Assembly (NCBI GenBank): GCA_050741255.1
Contig: JBOIEQ010000067.1
Location: forward strand, 1 to 21,809
DNA length: 21,809 nt
Source: CAZXNF01 sp050741255
Lineage (GTDB): Bacteria; Pseudomonadota; Gammaproteobacteria; Burkholderiales; SG8-41
Direction of reading: 5' to 3'
Below the pieces are notes generated by a model. It ran no database searches, was not told where the DNA came from, and saw only the letters and a program-made list of their open reading frames with translations. A program made the position numbers and the translations under genes. Below, one piece after another: positions 15,066-21,809 of this stretch; position 1 is the first letter of the stretch, and the number at the start of each line of letters is the position of its first letter.

Positions 15066-15073
<8 letters not shown>
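14003..15073 (-). CDS. Bug/TctC-type tripartite tricarboxylate transporter receptor with repeat-built signal peptide
   Basis: A 356-residue periplasmic solute-binding protein. The mature domain begins at AAYPTKPIRLLVPFAPGGSQDVIARLFG and includes VVIDNRAGAGGLIAATEAARANPDAYTLL, IPYKGAAPAMTDLMGRQIQAMF and the usual end RWAKIIKSAGITID. Bug proteins present organic acids to TctAB. The N-terminus is odd: about 57 residues precede the conserved part instead of about 30, and residues 18-47 are three 10-residue repeats of AAFLL(R/C)S(F/C)S(T/A). The last unit has Cys in place of Arg and ends SAAAQG, a plausible cleavage site. The ATG at 15073 lies in the last codons of recA, with AGGA at proper distance, so translation is likely coupled. 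No TctA or TctB gene is nearby. Confidence 0.9.
14941..15030 (-). repeat. Three 30-nt tandem repeats derived from terminator sequence
   Basis: Units 14941-14970, 14971-15000 and 15001-15030 share ACGAGC(A/G)CAGCAAAAAGG followed by CCGCTG and differ mainly in their last six bases; part of a fourth unit is visible before 14941. On the minus strand each unit carries the 3' half of the recA terminator stem plus its T run. They lie inside the receptor coding sequence and, at 30 nt, keep its frame, encoding the 10-residue repeats of the signal peptide. Confidence 0.9.
15012..15040 (-). terminator. Rho-independent terminator of recA, inside the receptor gene
   Basis: An 11-bp perfect stem (15015-15025 with 15030-15040) with a 4-nt loop is followed on the minus strand by a short T run (complement of 15012-15016). 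It lies 26 nt after the recA stop, where a recA terminator is expected, yet it is within the open frame of the receptor gene. Ribosomes translating from 15073 would disrupt the hairpin, so termination may depend on receptor translation. Confidence 0.8.
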
Positions 15074-16199
<1,126 letters not shown>

Positions 16200-16261
16200 G
16201 ATGGAAATCCTCCAAATCGTGGCATGCGGGGCCCGGGCTTGGCAGGGGGCCGCGACCGGAA

Positions 16262-16277
16262 CTGTAAATAGATACAG
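16262..16277 (-). promoter_or_regulatory. LexA (SOS) box of recA
   Basis: CTGT-N8-ACAG, a perfect match to the proteobacterial LexA consensus with an AT-rich core, 63 nt before the recA ATG and just downstream of the predicted -10 box, where bound LexA would block transcription. Confidence 0.88.
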
Positions 16278-16282
16278 GTCGC

Positions 16283-16311
16283 ACGATATTGGAATTTTCC
16301 GGGCTTGGCAA
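16283..16311 (-). promoter_or_regulatory. Predicted recA promoter
   Basis: On the minus strand TTGCCA (16306-16311) and TATCGT (16283-16288) are separated by 17 nt. The predicted start point falls in the LexA box, as expected for an SOS-regulated promoter. Other AT-rich hexamers around the LexA box could serve as -10 instead. Confidence 0.55.
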
Positions 16312-16329
16312 GCACCTCGGCCCAACGGC

Positions 16330-16587
16330 CTAGGCCGAGTCCGCCCGATACAACTCTTCCACCTTTTCCCGCGCCCACGGCGTCCGGCGGAGAAAAGCGA
16401 GGCTGGACTTGATGCTGGGCTCGAACACGAAACAGCGGATGGGGATCCGCCGCCCGAGTTCCGGCCAGCCGTGCTGCGCCACCAATTCGGTCAGCATCCG
16501 CTCAAGCGTGATGCCGTGGAGAGGATCGCGAGAGGCCGGCGCGGGCATGGGGAGAGTCTGAGGTTTTTCCCGGGTTTGTGTAACCAT
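16330..16587 (-). CDS. VF530-family small DNA-binding-like protein
   Basis: An 85-residue protein whose last 65 residues match the VF530 family (DUF2132): DPLHGITLERMLTELVAQHGWPELGRRIPIRCFVFEPSIKSSLAFLRRTPWAREKVEELY. These short helical proteins have a structure reminiscent of DNA-binding folds, but their role is unknown. The frame is open back to 16764, but the region before 16587 has a different, low-complexity and lower-GC composition, and family members are normally 70-90 residues, so Met at 16587 was chosen; Met at 16548 is also possible. No start has a clear Shine-Dalgarno. The gene ends just before the recA promoter, in the same direction. Confidence 0.82.
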   Translation of the reverse strand: MVTQTREKPQTLPMPAPASRDPLHGITLERMLTELVAQHGWPELGRRIPIRCFVFEPSIKSSLAFLRRTPWAREKVEELYRADSA

Positions 16588-16708
16588 GCTGACGGCTGCA
16601 GGCTTGGGTTGGGGGGCTGCCGCAGAAACGCCATGGTGACGCGCCCCCTGTTCGTTTGCATGATCTCGAACGACAAACGAAGTAGTTCTGATGAAGGCGA
16701 AAAGTATG

Positions 16709-17351
16709 CGTGGTCTGACCCTTGGTGTTCTTCGCAGCTCTCTACTTTTGCTCTTGCTCTTCAACCTTTGTACTTTGTAATGAGGCCCTAGCCGGCGCTG
16801 GAATGATTGCTGTCTATGATGGCACGGGCAAACTTTGTGAAGAGGAAAGTCCAGAGTACCCCGTTGTGGGCCTCACCTCGGAACAAGCCATCTCATCGCT
16901 GAAGGATTGGCTCCAAGGGCTCCCGCAATCGCTCAAGCTGACCGCGCCCAACGACAAAAAGCGCATCATGTTTCCCCCAAGTCCCGAAATCGCATTCACC
17001 GGATACATAAAGTTTTGCGGCCGCGAAGAACGCCATCGCTACTTCTCAGCCTTGATCGAGCACCTCAAAGAGCCCCAGAGAAATGAACGGGCTTATGTTC
17101 TTATTCTTCTCCACAGCCGCTCAGCACTGCTCCTCGAAATAGTACAGAAAAAACTCACCTTGGATTCTCTTGATGAGACGTTTCAAAAAAATCTTGAGAA
17201 GTCAAAGCGACTGATCGTCTACCAAAGAAAAACTCCCGAGCCCTATCCGACTGAGGCTATAGTCAAAAGCATAGAAAAGCGGCTTAAACCCAATGCGCAC
17301 TAGCAGCCTGTCTGGCTTGGATTTGGCGTTCCGCGGCAGGGTCGGACCACG
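16709..17351. repeat. Short inverted repeat flanking the orphan gene
   Basis: CGTGGTCTGACCCT at 16709-16722 and AGGGTCGGACCACG at 17338-17351 are inverted copies with 13 of 14 matches. They bracket one low-GC orphan gene. The rest of 17304-17410 holds nothing recognisable. The repeats could mark a small mobile cassette or be dispersed palindromic repeats. Confidence 0.5.
16803..17303 (+). CDS. Hypothetical protein, possibly with a frameshifted signal peptide
   Basis: A 166-residue frame from the ATG at 16803, with no family I recognise. It contains EQAISSLKDWLQGLPQSLKL, a central IAFTGYIKFCGREERHRYFSALIEHL and a Lys-rich C-terminus; charged and helical, with two Cys. Codon use and GC are unlike those of the genes to the left. 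The frame is open back to a TTG at 16722 and reads ...STFVLCNEALAGAG just before Met, resembling the end of a signal peptide. In another frame, ATG at 16706 begins MRGLTLGVLRSSLLLL and continues hydrophobic until a TAA at 16778-16780. One extra base between would explain a broken secreted protein. The correct start is therefore uncertain, and the gene may be a pseudogene at its 5' end. Confidence 0.5.
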   Translation: MIAVYDGTGKLCEEESPEYPVVGLTSEQAISSLKDWLQGLPQSLKLTAPNDKKRIMFPPSPEIAFTGYIKFCGREERHRYFSALIEHLKEPQRNERAYVLILLHSRSALLLEIVQKKLTLDSLDETFQKNLEKSKRLIVYQRKTPEPYPTEAIVKSIEKRLKPNAH

Positions 17352-17410
17352 GCAAGGCTCAGAACACAGGGGATTTTGATACTCAGAAGCACATTTTTTT
17401 CGACCCGTAG

Positions 17411-17860
17411 TCACGACTCGAATTGCAAGTTCACGACTAACGCCGTGACCATCATAACGGCGGCTAGCACTCGCACCACTACAGCCTCGGTCTTGACGTT
17501 GGCCCGGCCAGTCTTCACGTAGTAAAACGCGGCCGCAGGCGCCAAAACGGTGCTCCCGATAAAGGCCAGGAACACCTGCCCCATCGGCATCACCCGGTGG
17601 CCGTCGGCGGTCACAGGAGGGGCGATCCATACGGCGGCGCCGTACACCGCAAGCCAAAGTGCCGACCATCCTGCCGCGAACAAGACACCGCGAACAAACC
17701 AGATCGCCCCTCGCCAACGCGAGAATGAAGCGCCGACCGCAAGGGCTGCGACTGCTACCGCGACCGCCTGCGCGACTGGATTGAAGTCCCCGACTACGAG
17801 ACCCGTGGCAGCGATGGACGCGCCGATCACGAAAGTTACGAGGATTGGGAAGGGCTTCAT
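17411..17860 (-). CDS. Small multi-spanning membrane protein, hypothetical
   Basis: A 149-residue protein with four hydrophobic segments: ILVTFVIGASIAATGLVVG near the N-terminus, QAVAVAVAALAVGASF with the next helix FVRGVLFAAGWSALWLAVYGAAVWIA, VFLAFIGSTVLAPAAAFYYV, and VVVRVLAAVMMVTALVVNL at the end. The few charged residues lie in the loops (SRWRG, KTGRANVKTE). No motif points to a function and I do not recognise the family. The ATG at 17860 has no good ribosome-binding site. It lies 36 nt after the end of the MBL-fold gene in the same direction, so it could be the last gene of that operon. Confidence 0.65.
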   Translation of the reverse strand: MKPFPILVTFVIGASIAATGLVVGDFNPVAQAVAVAVAALAVGASFSRWRGAIWFVRGVLFAAGWSALWLAVYGAAVWIAPPVTADGHRVMPMGQVFLAFIGSTVLAPAAAFYYVKTGRANVKTEAVVVRVLAAVMMVTALVVNLQFES

Positions 17861-17896
17861 GCTGGCAAATGGTGTTCTGGGACCACATGCTACAAA

Positions 17897-18691
17897 TCAG
17901 AAGGGTCTTACATCGAGCCTTACTATCGCATCCTGAGTACGGGACTCAAGCCCAGGATAGCGTTGCATAACCAGCGGGTCGTGTCCGGGCACTATCAAAT
18001 CGACGGTACCGGCGAGTTCTCGTAGAGTATTGAAACCTAGCAGCATCTCTCCCAAATTAAACGCTGAGCGAAAAGGCCGATTAGTCTCAACGTTTTCATA
18101 GAAGTGACTAGCGTCCGAGGCGAGCACCACCCAACCACGTTTTGTGTGCACACGCACCGCCTGCATTCCTGGGGTATGCCCTCCAATCCGATGCAAGGTA
18201 ATTCCGGGCATAGGACTCGCATTATGACCATGAAAATGAACTCGTCCGGCAAATACCATCCTCACTAATCGAACGACGTCTTCTACTGGGTAGGCGCGGC
18301 GTAGATAGGGGACGCACATGTGCTTACCAGTGGCATACTGCATCTCATCTTCTTGAACATGAAAATTCGCGTTCGGAAATGCTCCACACCCACCGGCATG
18401 GTCATAGTGCATGTGCGTAACGATCACGTCACGTATATCTTCTGGACTAACACCCAACATGGACAAGCCCGCCGCAGGCGTCCTGAGGTACGAAATGTCT
18501 GTCCGCGGCGAGTCTGGAGCATTAAACCCCGTGTCGATTAGGACAGTTCGTTCAGGAGATATCGCAAGCCAGACAAAATAATCCATCGGCATCGATGCAT
18601 CATGTGGGTCCCCACCAAGAAAATGCTCTGCACGGCTGCCTGGACGAGTAGCGTAGCGGACTGCAAAGAGTTCGTAGATGGGCAATGTCAT
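17897..18691 (-). CDS. MBL-fold hydrolase, N-acyl homoserine lactonase-like family
   Basis: A 264-residue metallo-beta-lactamase-fold protein. The dinuclear metal site is complete: THMHYDHAGG (His93, His95, Asp97, His98), GGHTPGMQ (His172), ASDASHF (Asp193) and PGHDPLV (His237). The overall pattern, with YFVWLAISPERTVLIDTGFN before the first metal motif, is that of the AHL lactonase/AttM-like branch, which opens lactone rings. Many members in beta-proteobacteria lie beside Bug receptors and act on other lactones or esters, so quorum quenching is not implied. The ATG has AGGA five bases upstream. The receptor gene ends 30 nt before, in the same direction, and an MmgE/PrpD gene precedes that, so a catabolic lactonase role is the best inference. 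Confidence 0.85.
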   Translation of the reverse strand: MTLPIYELFAVRYATRPGSRAEHFLGGDPHDASMPMDYFVWLAISPERTVLIDTGFNAPDSPRTDISYLRTPAAGLSMLGVSPEDIRDVIVTHMHYDHAGGCGAFPNANFHVQEDEMQYATGKHMCVPYLRRAYPVEDVVRLVRMVFAGRVHFHGHNASPMPGITLHRIGGHTPGMQAVRVHTKRGWVVLASDASHFYENVETNRPFRSAFNLGEMLLGFNTLRELAGTVDLIVPGHDPLVMQRYPGLESRTQDAIVRLDVRPF

Positions 18692-18721
18692 TTTTTCCTA
18701 GATCCTTTTGAACGCACCAGA

Positions 18722-19720
18722 TCAATCGAGTTTCGCGCCAGACGCCTTCAGTACTTTCGCGTACTTGTCTATATCATTTCGAAGCATTATGCGGAACTCT
18801 GCGGGCGTGTTAGCCACGACTCGGAATCCTCGTGCTGAAAAATATGACTTGGTTAGAGGCTCATTGAGTGCCCTTGCAGATTCCACGTAGATTCTCTCTA
18901 TGATTGCATTAGACGTGCCCCGCGGCGCGAACAAGCCATACCATGTCATGACATCGCCAAACGATGGATACCCGAGCTCGACTAAGGTCGGCATTTCAGG
19001 AAACATTCCAGACCGCTCAGAACCCGTGACTGCTAGCCCGATTAGTTTTCCAGATTTCAAGTGACTACCAGTTGCGCCAACACTACCGAACATTACTTGC
19101 ACTTGCCCCCCCAGCAAATCTATAACGGATTGTCCGCTACCCTTGTAAGGCACATGAGTCATTTCAATTTTGGCGATACTTTTGAACATCTCCGCCGCGA
19201 GGTGAGGAGGACTCCCACTCCCATTGGATGCATAACTTAGTTTTCGAGGATTCGCTTTCGCGTACGCGATAAGTTCATTCAACGATTTGACCGGAATTGT
19301 TGAGGTGACTGTCACAATATACGGGGCGTCGACGTATACCGTGATCGGTTCAAAATCCTTCACCAAGTCATAAGTCAAATCAGGGTAAAGGGTTACGTTT
19401 ACCGCGAGGTTAACGGTGCCCATAAGCAACGTATAACCATCTGGCGCTGCTCTCGCGACAAGCTCAGCGCCAATATTCGAATTCGCCCCGCCTCTATTAT
19501 CAATAACTAGCCCTTGACCCAACTCCTTCGTAATTCGCGGCTGGACGGCACGTATGATGGCCTCAGTTACACCACCTGCGACAAATGGAACGATGATACG
19601 AATCGGCTTTGTGGGGTATGACTGCGCGCTTGCCGCCCGCGGCTCTGTCGCGATAATTAAAAATAACGCGGAAGCAACGCCAACAATCCTAATTAACCAT
19701 TGCATATTGCGCCAGAGCAT
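18722..19720 (-). CDS. Bug/TctC-type tripartite tricarboxylate transporter receptor
   Basis: A 332-residue periplasmic binding protein of normal length. Signal peptide residues 1-32 (WLIRIVGVASALFLIIA, cleavage ASA/QS), then SYPTKPIRIIVPFVAGGVTEAIIRAVQP, LVIDNRGGANSNIGAELVARAAPDGYTLLMG, THVPYKGSGQSVIDLLGGQVQVMFGSVG and the C-terminal DIDKYAKVLKASGAKLD. The acidic-ligand loop after VPF and the DNR-GG motif are intact. AGGAGG at 19727-19732 supports the ATG at 19720. The gene overlaps the end of the MmgE/PrpD gene by 32 nt, so the two are translationally linked, and the MBL-fold gene follows after 30 nt. It presumably binds the organic acid degraded by these enzymes. No TctAB partner is in the window. 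Confidence 0.93.
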   Translation of the reverse strand: MLWRNMQWLIRIVGVASALFLIIATEPRAASAQSYPTKPIRIIVPFVAGGVTEAIIRAVQPRITKELGQGLVIDNRGGANSNIGAELVARAAPDGYTLLMGTVNLAVNVTLYPDLTYDLVKDFEPITVYVDAPYIVTVTSTIPVKSLNELIAYAKANPRKLSYASNGSGSPPHLAAEMFKSIAKIEMTHVPYKGSGQSVIDLLGGQVQVMFGSVGATGSHLKSGKLIGLAVTGSERSGMFPEMPTLVELGYPSFGDVMTWYGLFAPRGTSNAIIERIYVESARALNEPLTKSYFSARGFRVVANTPAEFRIMLRNDIDKYAKVLKASGAKLD

Positions 19721-21119
19721 GACCTTCCTCCTTTCGCGTTAAACCACGCATGGCGAGCGTCAGTTCACCGCACTTTCTATTCTCTATACTGGCAACTGCA
19801 TCTTCTATTTTTCGCAGTCGCTCAGGGGATCCATGATCCACCAGGAGTGCATTAAATTTTTTTACAATTCCGGGCCATTCAATTGGATTTCCTTGGGAGC
19901 CCGTGGGATCGATGACGTCGGCACGGTGCCATTCTCCATCGATCTGCACAGAGATCCACCCGCTGAGATGATCGGGATACAGATCTTCCAATTCTTGCGA
20001 GCGCTCGATCGAAATTGACTGTGCGAGCGACACTACCTCCTTGGCCCCCAGATATGGCTCGTCGAAATGCTGAGGCGATGGCAATCCTTTCAACAAGGTC
20101 AGCGCCACGCAGTAGCGGACGCTCATTTGGCCAGTCAGCGCGTTTTCTGGAACATATGGATATCCGCATTGAATATCTACAACTTTGGTGCATCCGATTT
20201 TGATACTTTGGATTTTTGCGAGTCGCTCCCCGAACCGTTCACGCAATGCAAGCGCGGCATCAATATATGCATGAGTGCTAGCACATGCCGAATAGGGCTT
20301 GATACCAATAGTGCATAGATGGTATTCGTGCCCGAGACGATCTGTAAGAACATCTTCTTGAGGATCATCAGAGATAGCGCGTAGAAGCGAGCCGTCAGTT
20401 GCTTCATAAAGTTGCGTGGGTCCCGTGAACCCCCTTCTTGCAAGCTCCGCTGACATGACTCCAGCCTGCGCAGCTTTGCCGGGATGGAATTTCTTGCTCA
20501 TAGCGCCATTTGCATTAAAGGCGAAGGTGCCTGAACTCTGAGTGCCGGCTAACCCCAAAGCCCATGCCGTACCTGTCTGATCCAGTCCCAATAATGACGC
20601 CGACGCTGCAGCAGCACCTAGCGGCCCGCATACACTCGTAAGTTGCCAGCCACGCAGGCGTGCAATCGTGGGGTTAAACGCTTTGCTACTACGAATCATT
20701 ACTTCATAGCCGGCCGCAATTGCGGTAAGCAATTGCTTGCCGCTGGCATCTATGTGCTCTGCCAATGCCAATGCCGCTGGAATAATCGCTGCGCCTGGAT
20801 GCAACTTTGCATTGTGAAAATCATCGAGCTCGAACGCATGTACGGCCACCCCATTGACCAGAGCAGCATCGTGAGTGCGGAAACTAGCTCGCTCATCCCC
20901 CCACCCTGTCGCACCCCGATATCCATTTGGCAAGCAAGTACTGTCCTGGACCCACTTGGAGATAATCACAGAGCTCTCGCGATCGCGTCCGTAAATGCCA
21001 CAACCGATCGTATCGAGAAGGCATTTGCGAATAGTGTCCACGACCTTTTTAGGCAGATGTTCATAGCGCAACTGACTCACCCATCCAGCCACTTCTAAGG
21101 TCAACGGTTTAGGCTTCAT
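19689..21119 (-). CDS. MmgE/PrpD family protein (2-methylcitrate dehydratase / aconitate decarboxylase fold)
   Basis: A 476-residue protein covering the whole MmgE/PrpD family. The N-terminal helical domain shows VVDTIRKCLLDTIGCGIYG, HDAALVNGVAVHAFELDDFHNAKLHPGAAIIPAALALAE and GWQLTSVCGPLGAAAASASLLGLD; the second domain carries MSKKFHPGKAAQAGVMSAELARRGFTGP and IKPYSACASTHAYIDAAL. Members dehydrate 2-methylcitrate, decarboxylate cis-aconitate or epimerise iminodisuccinate; most in Bug-rich bacteria are uncharacterised. The ATG at 21119 has AAGGAC upstream at a good distance; the open extension to 21209 has no similarity to the family. It is the first gene of a minus-strand operon with a Bug receptor and an MBL-fold hydrolase. 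GC is lower than in the left part of the window. Confidence 0.9.
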   Translation of the reverse strand: MKPKPLTLEVAGWVSQLRYEHLPKKVVDTIRKCLLDTIGCGIYGRDRESSVIISKWVQDSTCLPNGYRGATGWGDERASFRTHDAALVNGVAVHAFELDDFHNAKLHPGAAIIPAALALAEHIDASGKQLLTAIAAGYEVMIRSSKAFNPTIARLRGWQLTSVCGPLGAAAASASLLGLDQTGTAWALGLAGTQSSGTFAFNANGAMSKKFHPGKAAQAGVMSAELARRGFTGPTQLYEATDGSLLRAISDDPQEDVLTDRLGHEYHLCTIGIKPYSACASTHAYIDAALALRERFGERLAKIQSIKIGCTKVVDIQCGYPYVPENALTGQMSVRYCVALTLLKGLPSPQHFDEPYLGAKEVVSLAQSISIERSQELEDLYPDHLSGWISVQIDGEWHRADVIDPTGSQGNPIEWPGIVKKFNALLVDHGSPERLRKIEDAVASIENRKCGELTLAMRGLTRKEEGHALAQYAMVN

Positions 21120-21392
21120 AAATTGTCCTTGTGAACAGGATTCGCACCGACGTAACGTCTTACCGCTAGTTGACGAGCTTGATAGCAGATAGGCGTCAAC
21201 TATGTCCAATCGCTAAATCTGATTGCCTTCATCTAGAATATTTTTACGCAGCGCAGCAAATCGGTTCTTGGACTAGGTCGCGCTCGCTAACGCACGCAGC
21301 ATCCGTAGTCTGAATTCACGAACGTCAGCTGCCGCCACAAGACTGGGGCGCTGCTTTTCATAGTTGAGGCAGGGCAGTTGTTATCGGCAACA
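21120..21392. promoter_or_regulatory. Intergenic region with a 9-bp palindromic candidate operator
   Basis: This 273-nt gap between two minus-strand genes contains no convincing gene. The one clear structure is an inverted repeat, TAGTTGACG (21167-21175) and CGTCAACTA (21194-21202), with an 18-nt spacer, 48-83 nt upstream of the MmgE/PrpD start. This position fits an operator for that operon, although the regulator gene is not in the window. No good -10 box was found next to it. Confidence 0.45.
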
Positions 21393-21809
21393 TCAGTCGA
21401 CCTTAACGCTAGCCTCCTTGATCACTTTAGCCCACTTGTCAATTTCCAGTTTCATATAGACCGCAAGTTGCTCCGGAGTACTTGAAACCGCAGTGGCTCC
21501 AAGAGATTCAAGCTTGCCTCTGACTTCGTTGGACATTAGCGCTTTCTTGGTAGCCTCATTGAGCTTTGACACGATCTCAGGAGGAGTTCCAGAAGGCGAC
21601 AGCAAAGCGTGCCAAACGGTTTGTTCGTACCCTGGCAATCCAGATTCTGCGATGGTGGGCATATCCGGCAGAACAGGAGACCTTTTGTTAGTTGTAACCC
21701 CCAGCACCCTAATCCTTCCAGAATTCATAAGTGGGATCGCATTAAAAATGGGGGGGAACATAAGATCGATTTGCCCTCCCATGAGACTACTGAGTCCCTC
21801 GGGCACGCC
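21393..21809 (-). CDS. Bug/TctC-type receptor, C-terminal part, cut by window end
   Basis: The frame is open to the right edge of the window and ends at 21393, giving the last 138 residues of a gene whose start lies outside. It begins in the typical GVPEGLSSLMGGQIDLMF segment, normally preceded by PYKG in this family, and continues with SGRIRVLGVTTNKRSPVLPDMPTIAESGLPGYE, HALLSPSGTPPEIVSKLNEATKKAL and the family ending IDKWAKVIKEASVKVD. It is clearly a tripartite tricarboxylate receptor and the third in this window. A Met-initiated start inside the window is not credible because the N-terminal lobe would be missing. Spacing of 273 nt to the next gene suggests a separate transcription unit. Confidence 0.92.
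   Translation of the reverse strand, partial: GVPEGLSSLMGGQIDLMFPPIFNAIPLMNSGRIRVLGVTTNKRSPVLPDMPTIAESGLPGYEQTVWHALLSPSGTPPEIVSKLNEATKKALMSNEVRGKLESLGATAVSSTPEQLAVYMKLEIDKWAKVIKEASVKVD

Noticed and set aside
16588..16764. N-terminal extension of the VF530-type protein
   Set aside because: Composition changes abruptly, family members lack it, and no ribosome-binding site supports the ATG at 16764.
20643..21098. 151-codon plus-strand frame opposite the MmgE/PrpD gene
   Set aside because: Antisense to conserved MmgE/PrpD motifs; no domain or start signal.

Overview
The window looks like a chromosomal segment of a beta-proteobacterium, probably Burkholderiales or a close relative. The signs are high GC with strong C/G third-position bias in the left three quarters, an ADP-heptose LPS transferase, a recA/recX/alaS neighbourhood, and several Bug/TctC-type tripartite tricarboxylate receptors, which are greatly expanded in that group. 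Taxonomy is inferred from gene content only.

Region 1 (1-1034): the 3' end of waaF and a small SnoaL/NTF2-like gene, separated by a long degenerate inverted repeat. Region 2 (about 1040-5296): a plus-strand catabolic cassette made of a GntR/FCD regulator, a TcuA-like flavoprotein dehydrogenase, a TcuB-like Fe-S/membrane electron-transfer protein and a class II aldolase/adducin protein. It is preceded by a TGTATAC repeat operator and closed by a rho-independent terminator. Region 3 (5312-8284): a YheT-type hydrolase, an AlgC-type phosphomannomutase/phosphoglucomutase, and a convergent PaaI-type thioesterase.

Region 4 (8297-8555) is a 259-bp element bounded by perfect 22-bp inverted repeats. 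Region 5 (8555-16587) is a minus-strand block. In transcription order it holds a VF530-type protein, recA with an SOS box, a Bug receptor, an opine/ketopantoate-dehydrogenase-like protein, recX, an OB-fold-like lipoprotein, alaS, a translationally coupled membrane protein and a small exported protein. The familiar recA-recX-alaS order is kept, but a receptor/dehydrogenase pair sits between recA and recX. The receptor's signal peptide is encoded by three 30-nt units that resemble reiterated pieces of the recA terminator.

Region 6 (about 16.65 kb to the end) has clearly lower GC and different codon use. It holds an orphan gene flanked by a short inverted repeat, a four-helix membrane protein, and a minus-strand organic-acid module: MmgE/PrpD protein, Bug receptor and MBL-fold lactonase-like hydrolase, with another Bug receptor cut by the window end. 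This part looks acquired.

No tRNA, rRNA, CRISPR array, transposase or phage gene was seen. No gene-free stretch exceeds 300 bases. The most distinctive observations are the terminator-derived signal peptide after recA, the split of recA from recX, the TcuAB-plus-aldolase cassette under GntR control, and the 259-bp inverted-repeat element.
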